NCBI RefSeq assembly: GCF_028768465.1
Contig: NZ_CP118225.1
Span: 5,313,001-5,377,000, forward strand
DNA: 64,000 nt
DNA from: Rhodopirellula sp. P2
GTDB taxonomy: Bacteria; Planctomycetota; Planctomycetia; Pirellulales; Pirellulaceae
Direction of reading: 5' to 3'
Numbering within the stretch: position 1 is the stretch's first letter; each line of letters begins with the position of its first letter. Made by a program: the position numbers and the translations under genes. Positions 33,662 through 43,099 of the stretch are shown here, piece after piece. A model generated the notes under the pieces. It searched no databases and had not been told where the DNA came from. It worked only from the letters and a program-made list of their open reading frames with translations.

Positions 33662-34622
33662 GACGTTGAATTCATCAAGAAGGGTGATATCTGCAGCGTC
33701 CCGTTCAACATCGCTTGCGGTCGATGCCGTTGCTGCAAGGAAGGCGACACCGGTGTTTGTGAAAATGTGAACCCGATCGCCCCGGCGCAGCGTATGGCTA
33801 CGTCGACATGGGCGGCTGGATCGGCGGCCAATCGCGGTACATGATGGTTCCCTATGCGGATTGGAACTTGCTCGCGTTCCCCGATCGTGACCAAGCGCTC
33901 GCGAAAATTCGCGACCTGACGATGCTGTCGGACATTTTCCCGACCGGTTACCACGGCGCGTACACCGCGGGGGTGACGACCGGCAGCACCGTCTATGTTG
34001 CCGGGGCGGGGCCCGTGGGTCTCGCCTGTGCGCACGCGGTTCAGTTGCTTGGAGCAGCGGTTGTGATCGTTGGAGACATGGTGGAAGAACGACTCGCACA
34101 GGCTCGCTCGTTTGGTTGCGAAACGGTTGACCTCAAAACCGATGCCTCGCTGCCTGACATGATCGAACAGATCCTCGGTTCCCGCGAAGTCGATTGTGCC
34201 GTCGACTGCGTTGGATTCGAAGCCCGCGGCCACGGTGGTGATTCAGGCGTCGAAAAACCAGCAACGGTGCTCAACCAAGTCATGGAAGTCACCCGGGTCG
34301 GAGGCGGCGTCGGGATCCCTGGTCTGTATGTGACGGACGATCCAGGCGGGGTCGACGAAGCAGCCCGAACCGGCAACCTATCTCTCCGGATCGGTTTGGG
34401 TTGGGCAAAATCCCTGCACTTCACCACCGGCCAATGCCCTGTGATGAAAGACAACCGAGGCTTGATGATGGCGATTTTGCATGACCGATGTCAGATCGCC
34501 AAAGCGGTTAACGCAACCGTGATCTCGCTGGAGGACGCCCCTCAAGGCTACGCCCACTTCGACCAAGGCGCCGCCAAGAAATTCGTCCTCGCCCCCACGG
34601 CGTGCTGGCAGCTTCCAGGTAG
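33662..34622 (+). pseudogene. Decayed copy of glutathione-independent formaldehyde dehydrogenase
   Basis: The segment aligns base by base to codons 83 to stop of the intact gene at 41809-43017. The length is 961 against 963, exactly explained by two single-base deletions. One is near 33772 (Asn-Pro-Asp region), the other near 34592 (A-K-K-F-V-L). The first 82 codons, including the catalytic zinc residues of the N-terminus, are absent. The longest remaining open frame, 33808-34662, would yield 284 residues without the N-terminal catalytic domain and with an unrelated tail. Other substitutions are mostly third-base. It cannot make the original enzyme; partial expression is possible but unlikely. 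Confidence 0.92.
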
Positions 34623-34649
34623 CAGGCACGCGATCCACCTCGGCGTGGC

Positions 34650-35045
34650 TCAAGACAGATGAAACGCTCGAAGAAATTCTCGTCGAGTGCGTTGGAACTT
34701 GCGGTGTTCTTTGTGGTTGATTCGTCTTCGATTCGCAGTGAACGCAGGCGTGATCAATCCCCAATTTCCATTCCGTGCCATCAAGATCAAATAGTCCACG
34801 GGGGTAGGAGACCAACAATTCGTGATCTCTTGGTTCTCACCCTTGCTTTCAAACGACTTAATTTGAAGACGGTGAAAATTGGGGCCGTCTGAAATCAACA
34901 GATCCGTCTTATGGCCATGGTCCAGCATCGGTGAGAAAACTTGCCATCCGTCATGCATCAACCAGCTCGCAACCAGACTCTCAAAAGCTACATTTTTAAG
35001 TGTTTGGTGCGTCGCGGCCAGCGTTTGAGTTTTTCGGACGGGCAA
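34650..35045 (-). CDS. PD-(D/E)XK nuclease-like protein
   Basis: The 131-residue protein has K-N-V-A-F-E-S-L-V-A-S-W-L (about 17-29), D-G-W-Q-V-F-S-P near 32-39 and H-K-T-D-L-L-I-S-D then F-H-R-L-Q-I-K-S-F (about 45-65). The Asp followed by Gln-x-Lys across a hairpin, after an early Glu, matches the small PD-(D/E)XK endonuclease family related to group I intron endonucleases (PF11645-type). The last 30 residues are very basic. It is solitary, with no methylase or intron nearby, and begins beside the fdh pseudogene. A degenerate mobile-element nuclease or a DNA repair enzyme are both possible. Confidence 0.7.
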   Translation of the reverse strand: MPVRKTQTLAATHQTLKNVAFESLVASWLMHDGWQVFSPMLDHGHKTDLLISDGPNFHRLQIKSFESKGENQEITNCWSPTPVDYLILMARNGNWGLITPAFTANRRRINHKEHRKFQRTRREFLRAFHLS

Positions 35046-35437
35046 GGGTTGGGTGCACTTACCTGAGAGTGTCTTGATTCAGGCAGGAATGGTTCGACGA
35101 GAAACCAAACGCCGCTAATCGCCAAGGAATGAGATCACGACTCACAAAATTGCGGCCGCACGTAAACCCTAGCTCTCCCTCTCAAGAGAGAATCCAAGAA
35201 TCCATCCGGAGCGTTCCTTGGCTCCCCCCACGCGAGAAGACTTGTTCCGATTGGAAGCCTTATTCGTTTTGTGCCGTCATTTCTCGGCTTGGTCCTTCAG
35301 AACTCGCCACTGGCGTCAAGGCAGCCAATCCGACGACTGGTCTGTGACGCAGCGTCAGCCAGACTCTCAAGCTGGCCAGTGTTCAACCTTCCGCATGCCC
35401 ATGCGAGCAGACTCATCCGCCGAATCACTGAGGCGAT
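35046..35437. other. Gene-free stretch (392 bp)
   Basis: The stretch lies upstream of the minus-strand nuclease-like gene and at the 3' side of the large UnbV gene. Only short open frames without domain features are present. Nothing else is recognised. Confidence 0.5.
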
Positions 35438-38400
35438 CTAGTGCGTGCATAAAAACGGTGGTTGCCCTTGGACACACATCCACTCTGACTTTGTTGACAG
35501 TCCTTGGTAGGACTGTGTCGATCCATCCGGCCATTCAATCGTCACGTCCACTGTGCCGCGATAATCGCCCAAACCAATGTGAACCGTTCGTTCATTGCTG
35601 CACAAATATCCGTCGCCGGCAGTGACGGCTGAAACGGTGAAACGATTGCCGTAACGCGTTTTCACTTTTGCACCGATGGCGTCGGTGGCCGAGTGGGTGC
35701 CTCGCAATTCAAAACGAATCCAAGAATGTTCTGTTTGGGTTTGGTTCATCATCAACGCAACCGGTTCCGTCTGATGAGTCACAACAAAATCTTGCTTCCC
35801 ATCTCGGTTCACATCGAGGACCCACAGGGCGCGTCCCACATGTTCTTTCGAAAAGTATTCGTCCCCCAAGTCATCCTGAACAAGATCAAATTCCCGCCAC
35901 TCCGTTTGACGAAATAGTTGAAACGGTTGGGCGTACCAAATTTCCTCCTCATCGACAGGAAAGTCAGTGTGCCCGTTGGTGACGACAAGTTCGGCGCGCG
36001 AGTCATTGCCGAAATCGATGGCTTGGCATCCAAAGCCAACCATCGGCCAGGTTGGCGTGACAAGTCCGCTCGCTGGGGTCGCATCTTTCCAAAGACCATC
36101 CCGATATTGCGAATGCAGCGTGTTGTACTCTCGCTCAAAATTGGTCACCAAGAGATCCAATCGCTCGTCGCCGTCACAATCCCAACAGGCGATCCCCATG
36201 GAACCTTGCGCGTTGGAATTGGCATCGGTTGCCAATCCGGAGATCATAGCGGATTCACGCAAACGAAGATCGTCATCGCCGGTTGACTGGCTACTGTAGT
36301 AGTGATTGGGGGTCATATCATTGGCTACGAAAATGTCCAAACCTGCCTGCGAATCAATCGATCCGATGAGCAGCCCCAAACCTCTTCCCAAAATATCAGG
36401 CTGGGCGGACCAGCGTGAACTCACCTCGACAAACCGACCGTCTGGCAGTCCTTTCCAGAACTCATCCGCCCCGGCGGGAAAACGCGTCGGCGCACACGCC
36501 CGTGTGATCGTACCGCCCGCTGTCGTGCAGGCGTTGGTACTTGGATCAAACCCATCGCAATAGTTCACGACCACCATGTCGGCAAGACCGTCGCCATCCA
36601 AATCAGCGATCGCCCCACTGGTCGACCAATTCTGGTACGCGGACAAAAAACGATCAGAACTCTCCTGAAACGTTCCGTCTCCCTGATTGATCCAAAGCTG
36701 ATTGACGCCATAGTTGAGCGACAAAACATCCGGGAAGCCATCCGAATTAGCATCACCAACGGCAATGCCCTGACCGAACGCTTGGTCGATCGTCCCTGCA
36801 TGCTTGGTCATTGAAATGAACTGACCGTCGAGATTTCGGAACCAGCCATTGGATGAAGAATCATTCTGCCCAGGGTGCCCACCGGCGGCCGCCAAGACCA
36901 AATCGCTCCAACCATCCAAATCGAGATCCAACGCCCCACCGCCACAACCGAGCGTGTTTGACAACAGAATGCCCGGTTGATCCAACGCATCGGAGGTTCG
37001 ACCAAAAAAGTCCAACCCGCGTTCGATCGCTTCGTTGCGAAGTTGAGGAGTCGTCCACTCAGTCGCAGTCCAGTCTCGGTCGGTCACAGCATTCTTTGAG
37101 GCGAACGAAAATTCGACGGCAGGCAACTCCCCCAGGTCCAGTTGCAACGCCGGTTGTCGTTCTCTGATCTGCCACGGTGTTTGCCGGTGGAGTTGCCCAA
37201 GAACCTGTTGGCGAGCCTGGGTCAGTTCCGAAGAGGCTGGCTGCAATTGACGGATCCCGAGAGCAGCCCAGGCTTCCGCTTCCCACAATCTTCCTAACGC
37301 CGCATGCGTTTCCGTGAGTTCAAGATAGGTTTCAACGTTCTTCCCGCTCGGCTTCACGATCTGCTGCTCGGCTTGGTGCAAACGTTCCAGGAGAGTGATA
37401 CGTTCTTGGATGGAGTCGAGAAGGTCAGTTGACCACGGCGAATCGTGAGTGTTCTCGGGCTGCAAAACGGAGCTCTCGCGAATCGCCCTCGCCAACTTTT
37501 GCCACAGCTGCATCACCATCGCGTTGCGCTGAGTGCCCTCCCAAAAACATCTCGCCGCTGATTCGATGTGCCCCTTTTCAGACGCCCAATCTCCCATCAC
37601 CGACCAGTATTCCCATCGATCGGTACACTCCGCGTCCAGACTGCTTTGCCAAGACTCCAAATGCTCCCATTTTGCTTGACCAATCAGCGTCCGTCCCAGC
37701 AAGATTTGGGCGGGAGCAAACCCGGGATCTTGCTTGAGAATCTTCTGCAGGACGTCTTCCGCTTCGGCAAACTGGCCTCGATCAAAAAGCCATTCGGCGT
37801 GAGCTAACCAAGGTCGATTGTCACCAGCGTGCCGATCGACCATCGCGACCATCGACTCGATTTCGAAGACTCGCGCCCGCGTGTTGCTGATCCCCAGCAA
37901 CAAGTCCTGATCGATCTGCCGTTGCTGCACCAGGGCTTGGCCATGAGGCAACGCGGCGAACCGATCCCCCAATCCTGTCCATAGGTCAAACAGCAAGCGT
38001 CGTGATTCGTGTTGCGTCGGTACTTGCTGGACTGCGGTTGAGAGCAACTCAATCGCGTCCATCACCCGACCAATTGAAATCAACCCAACAACCGTGCGTT
38101 GCACCTGCGCCGCGGACGCAAACTCGCTCTTGCGAGTCGCATCCATCAACAAGTCGACAGCAATTTGCTTCTGGTCGACGGCAAACGCGATCGACGCAAT
38201 TTCCTCGAGTGCTTGAGGGTCGTCCTGGTGCGTGATCAGCACCTCTTGAGCGTTCTCCCATGCTGCTTGCAAATCGCCAGACTTCATGGCTGTTCGCATT
38301 TCATCAACTGCCAGACGTTGCTCACCGCTCCGTCCAACATCATTCGGACGACGGCACCCGGTGCCAAACCAGACCATCAAGAGGACTGTTAGCCGCAACA

Positions 38401-38440
38401 CAACGCATGAACGCGGCGTTCCAAAAGGAATGACCAACAT
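35438..38440 (-). CDS. TPR plus FG-GAP/ASPIC-UnbV lipoprotein, CRTAC1-like
   Basis: The 1000-residue protein has a lipoprotein signal (L-L-M-V-W-F-G-T-G-C, about 20-29). A helical TPR-like region runs from about 40 to 400 (A-W-E-N-A-Q-E-V-L, A-E-W-L-F-D-R-G-Q-F-A-E-A). A beta-propeller of FG-GAP/VCBS repeats spans 480-880, with Ca2+-loop words such as D-L-D-L-D-G-W-S-D-L, D-A-N-S-D-G-F-P-D-V and D-L-D-G-D-G-L-A-D-M. The C-terminus is an ASPIC/UnbV domain (I-E-W-P-D-G-S-T-Q-S). The type is abundant in planctomycetes and expected on the periplasmic or outer face of a membrane; the ligand is unknown. Confidence 0.92.
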   Translation of the reverse strand: MLVIPFGTPRSCVVLRLTVLLMVWFGTGCRRPNDVGRSGEQRLAVDEMRTAMKSGDLQAAWENAQEVLITHQDDPQALEEIASIAFAVDQKQIAVDLLMDATRKSEFASAAQVQRTVVGLISIGRVMDAIELLSTAVQQVPTQHESRRLLFDLWTGLGDRFAALPHGQALVQQRQIDQDLLLGISNTRARVFEIESMVAMVDRHAGDNRPWLAHAEWLFDRGQFAEAEDVLQKILKQDPGFAPAQILLGRTLIGQAKWEHLESWQSSLDAECTDRWEYWSVMGDWASEKGHIESAARCFWEGTQRNAMVMQLWQKLARAIRESSVLQPENTHDSPWSTDLLDSIQERITLLERLHQAEQQIVKPSGKNVETYLELTETHAALGRLWEAEAWAALGIRQLQPASSELTQARQQVLGQLHRQTPWQIRERQPALQLDLGELPAVEFSFASKNAVTDRDWTATEWTTPQLRNEAIERGLDFFGRTSDALDQPGILLSNTLGCGGGALDLDLDGWSDLVLAAAGGHPGQNDSSSNGWFRNLDGQFISMTKHAGTIDQAFGQGIAVGDANSDGFPDVLSLNYGVNQLWINQGDGTFQESSDRFLSAYQNWSTSGAIADLDGDGLADMVVVNYCDGFDPSTNACTTAGGTITRACAPTRFPAGADEFWKGLPDGRFVEVSSRWSAQPDILGRGLGLLIGSIDSQAGLDIFVANDMTPNHYYSSQSTGDDDLRLRESAMISGLATDANSNAQGSMGIACWDCDGDERLDLLVTNFEREYNTLHSQYRDGLWKDATPASGLVTPTWPMVGFGCQAIDFGNDSRAELVVTNGHTDFPVDEEEIWYAQPFQLFRQTEWREFDLVQDDLGDEYFSKEHVGRALWVLDVNRDGKQDFVVTHQTEPVALMMNQTQTEHSWIRFELRGTHSATDAIGAKVKTRYGNRFTVSAVTAGDGYLCSNERTVHIGLGDYRGTVDVTIEWPDGSTQSYQGLSTKSEWMCVQGQPPFLCTH

Positions 38441-39128
38441 AAACCTCGAATGAAACAGAAAAACGGGTTAGTAGCAAACCAGAAAACCACTGTGCTTGCA
38501 GACGTCCTATTGGTGGTCTCCGGCGTGAAACCGTAGGTGGTTGGGCATCAGCTTGCAACAAGCTCGACCATCACGCTCACGATATCTCAGAGCAAGAGGA
38601 TGTGAGGCGGATTGCGACCACAGGATTTACCGTTGACCAGGCCGAGCGACCTGCATTGCTCCAGCCCGAACAGACCCTGCCCCCCCCCACAAAAGCCCCC
38701 CCCGCGTGTCATCCGGTCGCAATGAAGTCGCCCCACGTTCGATCAGGGATCATTCTTTAGCCGCCTCAACGGAGCAAAAAGCAACCCTTGACATTGAGCG
38801 TATGTCGGTTCAAAATATACTCCCCTCGGAACAGTGTCCCGCCCACCCCCGTCCCACCCCACCAAACACTGAGTCGCAGTTCGTTCAATTCGATTGAAAA
38901 TCCGAACATTCCGCTCTGACGCAGTCGCTCCCTGAGATTTGCTTGAAACAGTTTCTCGTTGCCATTGATACGTTGCCTGTATCAGTTCAACACCGTGAAC
39001 GTTCCGTTCCGCGAACCTTGCCAAAACGATGTTCCAGTCAAACAGACTGAAATTTCAGTGGGAGAACTCATTGCGACAGCCTTCTGGCCAATTCTTTGTT
39101 CCCTCCCTTTTTAGTCTCGAGTAGCTTT
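38441..39128. other. 688-bp divergent gap with two poly-C tracts
   Basis: Between the UnbV gene and the DUF1559 gene, which diverge. A 9-C run (38680-38688) and an 8-C run (38696-38703) lie 7 bp apart. No gene or clear promoter was found; the region must contain start signals for both neighbours. Confidence 0.5.
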
Positions 39129-40346
39129 ATGAAACTCAATGCGTCTCGACGTGGATTCACGCTCGTCGAATTACTGGTGGTTATCGCCATCATTGGTGTG
39201 CTCGTCGGGTTGTTGTTGCCAGCGGTTCAAGCGGCGCGTGAAGCAGCCCGTCGAATGAGTTGCAGCAACAACTTCAAACAACTTGGCTTGGCACTTCACA
39301 ACTACCACGCTGCGTACAACAAGTTGCCGATGCAGGCCACCGGCACCTTCGATACACACACCGCCACTCCTGAGTTCTGGCGAACCGGCAATGGCGCCAA
39401 CCACTACCGTCTGAGCATCCTGGTGGGCTTGACTCCCTTTATCGAACAACAGGCTATTTGGGAGCAGGTCACGAATCCAATGGTGGGTCGAACCGATGAA
39501 ACCACGAACTGCCCTGGCGGTTCCAACACGTGCCCATGGCCTGCAATGGGACCGACCCCCAATCAGTTGCAATACATTCCTTGGGCTACGCAACTTCCAT
39601 CGCTACGATGCCCCAGCGATCCGGGAGGCGGTCTGCCGTCGCTAGGCCGAACCAACTACGCAGCCTGCTTGGGCGATTCGGGGGCTGGATCGATTTGGCT
39701 AGGTGTTCGCCCCTACAACTACGCCAACAAACCCGGTTCAGGTGATTTCCAACGTTCGCGTGCCGCCCATCGAGGCGTGTTTGTGAACGGAGACCAGTTG
39801 TCCTTCAAAGACATTCTTGATGGATTGTCGAACACGATTTGCATGGGCGAAATCGCCAGTGACATTGGTGACCAAGACAAGCGAACCCGGCCGTTGACTG
39901 GCACTTCACTGCAACCAGAAGATGCTCCCCAAGAGTGTTTGCAATTCGTCGCGTCGGATCGGCCACAATTTTGGAACCCCACTGCTCCCATCGACAACGG
40001 CGCTGGAAATGGGCGTGGTTTCCGGTGGGCCAGCTCCTATACCGTTTATAGCGCGATCACAACCAATTTGCCGCCAAACCGTGAACTGTGCACCACGCAA
40101 AACTATGCGGAACAAGTCACGCTTCCACCATCAAGCCGACACCAAGGTGGCGTCCACGTGTTGATGGCGGATGGGGCCATTAAGTTCATCACCGAATCCA
40201 TCGAAGCGGGAAATTTGGATAACCCAATGGTCCGCAATGGTGGGAACGCAGCGAACAACAACCAACCCGGTGCTAAAAGCCCGTACGGCCTGTGGGGTGC
40301 GTTGGGAACCCGAGCAAGCAAAGAAACGATCGAAATGGATTTCTAA
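39129..40346 (+). CDS. DUF1559 pseudopilin-like protein (prepilin-type N-terminus)
   Basis: The 405-residue protein starts at ATG 39129, the codon that puts a type IV prepilin leader directly at the N-terminus (R-R-G-F-T-L-V-E-L-L-V-V-I-A-I-I-G), with Gly-Phe cleavage and Glu at position 5 of the mature helix. P-A-V-Q-A-A-R-E-A-A-R-R and C-S-N-N-F-K-Q-L-G-L-A-L-H-N-Y follow. The C-terminal half has V-H-V-L-M-A-D-G-A-I-K-F-I. This is the DUF1559/SBP_bac_10 family, hugely expanded in planctomycetes. It is presumed processed by a prepilin peptidase and carried by a type II/IV pilus-like system such as that encoded at 43-64 kb; the role is not established. Confidence 0.95.
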   Translation: MKLNASRRGFTLVELLVVIAIIGVLVGLLLPAVQAAREAARRMSCSNNFKQLGLALHNYHAAYNKLPMQATGTFDTHTATPEFWRTGNGANHYRLSILVGLTPFIEQQAIWEQVTNPMVGRTDETTNCPGGSNTCPWPAMGPTPNQLQYIPWATQLPSLRCPSDPGGGLPSLGRTNYAACLGDSGAGSIWLGVRPYNYANKPGSGDFQRSRAAHRGVFVNGDQLSFKDILDGLSNTICMGEIASDIGDQDKRTRPLTGTSLQPEDAPQECLQFVASDRPQFWNPTAPIDNGAGNGRGFRWASSYTVYSAITTNLPPNRELCTTQNYAEQVTLPPSSRHQGGVHVLMADGAIKFITESIEAGNLDNPMVRNGGNAANNNQPGAKSPYGLWGALGTRASKETIEMDF

Positions 40347-40377
40347 ATTGACTCCCGCTCGATCTTATCGTGAAAGA

Positions 40378-40409
40378 AACGCCTCGGGATCAATCGCTCC
40401 CGAGGCGTT
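40378..40409. terminator. 12-bp-stem hairpin after the DUF1559 gene
   Basis: AACGCCTCGGGA (40378-40389), loop TCAATCGC, then TCCCGAGGCGTT (40398-40409), a perfect 12-bp stem followed by CTGG rather than a T-run. It lies between the DUF1559 gene and a small lipoprotein gene, so it could attenuate or stabilise the 3' end of the first transcript. Confidence 0.65.
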
Positions 40410-40564
40410 CTGGCTTGCGTCAAATCAGACGCGGCGAACGCAATCGCGTCGAACGACAGGAAATGACCTTGCAACGCAGCACTGATTCCCCTCCCAACTC
40501 GTTCACATCATTTGCCTTGCCAATTAACGAACCCGTTCCTCCATTCACTTCACAGAGAAACTCA

Positions 40565-40741
40565 ATGACTCGCCTTTTGACCATTTCATTCTTCGCGCTT
40601 TGTTTGACCAGCATTGGTTGTGGAGGGTCCGACGGTGGACTCGTGACAGACAACGCAGACGCCGAAGCGATGACCCAATACGAAGAAGAACAAGCGAAAG
40701 CTCAGGAAGACATGGAAGCTGCCTACGCAGGCCAAAAATAG
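40565..40741 (+). CDS. Small lipoprotein near DUF1559 gene
   Basis: The 58-residue protein has a signal sequence M-T-R-L-L-T-I-S-F-F-A-L-C-L-T-S and lipobox S-I-G-C, then a short acidic, helix-prone tail (E-A-M-T-Q-Y-E-E-E-Q-A-K-A-Q-E-D-M-E). Mature size is only about 38 residues. Short acidic lipoproteins often sit next to DUF1559 genes in planctomycetes, which suggests a linked role, but no function is known. The ATG at 40565 is preferred over earlier in-frame codons because it starts the signal. Confidence 0.75.
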   Translation: MTRLLTISFFALCLTSIGCGGSDGGLVTDNADAEAMTQYEEEQAKAQEDMEAAYAGQK

Positions 40742-41122
40742 AAACGGGCTCCCAGCCCCTTTCGAATGGCAATCGTCAATCGCCCAGCCGAATGAAATCA
40801 AATTCGGCTCCGTGAACAACGCCAAACTCGTGAAGTGGATCGAATTGACCAGGCAGTTGCCCTGATCGATCCGGAACTTCTCGGATTTGGCGTTTCTTTT
40901 TGGCCTTCTCGATCGAAAGCCAGAACGTCCCATCAATGTTTTTTGACTCCTACCATTCCCCGAAATTGATGGATGAGGCATTCAAGCCATGATGGCGTTT
41001 CTGCTCATTCGAGCCTGAATTCATTGGTGAAGCTTTGAGCTTCGCGCGCGTGTAAGACCTGACCAAGGGCTCTTTCACGGTGTCCCTGTTGGTCGGCAAG
41101 CAACTCGTGCGAGGATCTTCCA
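40742..41122. other. Gene-free stretch (381 bp)
   Basis: No recognised gene. Only short frames and a weak palindrome (GGGCT-CCC-AGCCC, 40745-40757) after the lipoprotein gene. Confidence 0.4.
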
Positions 41123-41572
41123 ATGACGTCGAACAAGGTGGCCGGCGAGATCGAGCCCAGGCCCGCGAGCTACCAGGCTTTCGTTCGGTTCATGTTGGGC
41201 TTTGGAATCCTGACGGGACTTGCCGGTCTTCTCTGGTTGGTTGCTGGCGTGGGAATTCATGGGGCCCCCATTTCCGCAAACGCCTTTCAAGTTGATCGCC
41301 ATGGGTACACCGATCACTGGTCGTTCTGGATGATCGTTGTCGTGATAGCGGGCCCAAACGCTCTCTTTCCCGCCGCTTTGCTCGAACGTTTTCGTCTTGG
41401 GGACGGAGCCATCGCGTTGTTGGATCGGATGGGTGGGGCTGTGTTTGCTCGCAGCACTGGTGACCGCCCGTTACCAAGTGGTCCGTCAGCACTGGACCAC
41501 GGTCTATCCGGCAGCGACGCAAACGCATCTGCGACCAACTTCCAAGATCCCAATGTGACAACTCCTCCCTGA
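41123..41572 (+). CDS. Hypothetical inner-membrane protein
   Basis: The 149-residue protein has two clear hydrophobic helices: about 23-44 (F-M-L-G-F-G-I-L-T-G-L-A-G-L-L-W-L-V-A-G-V) and about 68-88 (F-W-M-I-V-V-V-I-A-G-P-N-A-L-F-P-A-A-L-L). These are followed by a Ser/Asn/Thr/Pro-rich tail. The family is not recognised and the start ATG is the only reasonable one. Separated by 237 bp from the formaldehyde dehydrogenase gene. Confidence 0.55.
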   Translation: MTSNKVAGEIEPRPASYQAFVRFMLGFGILTGLAGLLWLVAGVGIHGAPISANAFQVDRHGYTDHWSFWMIVVVIAGPNALFPAALLERFRLGDGAIALLDRMGGAVFARSTGDRPLPSGPSALDHGLSGSDANASATNFQDPNVTTPP

Positions 41573-41808
41573 AAAGTTGCCTTCGTTTGTCGCGGGACTC
41601 GTCGATTGGCTGGGGGTGACTTCACCGTCTGGAAACCGATTCACTTTAGGAGGTCGCAGGTGCTGCGGTTGAATCATTGGCTCAGCCCATCGCAGCAAGC
41701 GAACCTGCTAGACTCCCATTACCACAAAGGGTCCCCAGCCCCCGTTCCACATCGCTACGGTCGCCCTGGACCCCGCTCCCCACACCATTTTCCACGAGGC
41801 GTGATTCG

Positions 41809-43017
41809 ATGTCAGATAACAAAGGTGTTGTTTATCTTGGTGACGGAAAGGTCGATGTCCAATCGATCGACGATCCCAAATTGGAACTCAGCTATCGAGG
41901 GAAGACTCGGCAGTGCCACCACGGGGTGATCTTGAAAGTGATCTCCACGAACATCTGCGGCTCCGACCAACACATGGTTCGCGGACGCACAACCGCCCCG
42001 GCCGGCATGGTTCTCGGGCACGAGATCACAGGCGAGGTCGTTGAGGCCGGGCGCGACGTTGAATTCATCAAAAAGGGTGATATTTGCAGCGTCCCGTTCA
42101 ACATCGCCTGTGGCCGCTGCCGTTGTTGCAAGGAAGGCGACACCGGTGTTTGTGAAAATGTGAACCCCGACCGCCCCGGCGCAGCCTATGGTTACGTCGA
42201 CATGGGCGGATGGATCGGTGGCCAATCGCGTTACGTGATGGTTCCCTATGCTGACTGGAACTTGCTCGCGTTTCCCGATCGCGATCAAGCCCTCGCCAAG
42301 ATCCGCGACCTGACGATGCTGTCGGACATTTTCCCGACCGGGTATCACGGCGCGTACACCGCGGGGGTGACGACCGGCAGCACCGTGTATGTTGCCGGGG
42401 CGGGGCCCGTGGGACTCGCCTGTGCCCACGCGGCGCAGTTGTTGGGGGCTGCGGTGGTGATTGTCGGCGACATGATCGAGGAAAGACTCGCTCAAGCCCG
42501 ATCGTTCGGCTGCGAAACGGTTGACCTGAAAACCGCCGCCTCCCTGCCCGACATGATCGAACAGATCTTGGGTGAGCGAGAAGTGGATTGTGCCGTCGAT
42601 TGCGTCGGCTTCGAAGCTCGCGGACATGGCGGCGATTCGGGCGTCGAAAAACCCGCCACCGTTCTCAACCAAGTGATGGAGGTCACCCGTGTGGCAGGCG
42701 GCGTCGGAATCCCTGGCTTGTACGTGACCGACGATCCAGGTGGAGTCGACGAAGCGGCCCGAACCGGCAATCTTTCCCTTCGCATCGGGTTGGGCTGGGC
42801 CAAGTCCTTGCACTTCACCACCGGCCAGTGCCCGGTCATGAAGTACAACCGAGGGCTGATGATGGCGATCCTACACGATCGTTGCCAAATCGCGAACGCC
42901 GTCAACGCGACGGTGATCCCACTGGAAGAAGCCGTGCAGGGCTACGCTGCTTTCGACCAAGGCGCCGCCAAAAAATTCGTGCTCGACCCACACGGCGTGC
43001 TGGCAGCTTCCAGCTAG
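41809..43017 (+). CDS. fdhA: Glutathione-independent formaldehyde dehydrogenase
   Basis: The 402-residue zinc-dependent medium-chain dehydrogenase closely matches the glutathione-independent formaldehyde dehydrogenase of Pseudomonas putida (about 398 residues) along its whole length. N-I-C-G-S-D-Q-H-M-V-R-G-R-T provides the catalytic zinc Cys; V-L-G-H-E-I-T-G-E-V the zinc His/Glu. The structural zinc cluster is C-G-R-C-R-C-C-K-E-G-D-T-G-V-C, with the NAD fold in V-A-G-A-G-P-V-G-L-A. The family oxidises formaldehyde to formate with NAD+ without glutathione. Start at 41809 because it gives M-S-D-N-K-G-V-V-Y-L-G; upstream in-frame codons are not conserved in character. A decayed duplicate lies at 33662-34622. 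Confidence 0.95.
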   Translation: MSDNKGVVYLGDGKVDVQSIDDPKLELSYRGKTRQCHHGVILKVISTNICGSDQHMVRGRTTAPAGMVLGHEITGEVVEAGRDVEFIKKGDICSVPFNIACGRCRCCKEGDTGVCENVNPDRPGAAYGYVDMGGWIGGQSRYVMVPYADWNLLAFPDRDQALAKIRDLTMLSDIFPTGYHGAYTAGVTTGSTVYVAGAGPVGLACAHAAQLLGAAVVIVGDMIEERLAQARSFGCETVDLKTAASLPDMIEQILGEREVDCAVDCVGFEARGHGGDSGVEKPATVLNQVMEVTRVAGGVGIPGLYVTDDPGGVDEAARTGNLSLRIGLGWAKSLHFTTGQCPVMKYNRGLMMAILHDRCQIANAVNATVIPLEEAVQGYAAFDQGAAKKFVLDPHGVLAASS

Positions 43018-43099
43018 GAAACTCTTGGTCGAAGTGAAACGGAGCGGCCCCCATGCCGTGCGGCGAATGGACCGGACGCGTTGAACCGCGAGTGAAACC

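Noticed and set aside
38680-38703. Phase-variable poly-C switch
   Set aside because: Two C-runs lie far upstream of both genes, not in a coding frame or a recognisable promoter spacer.
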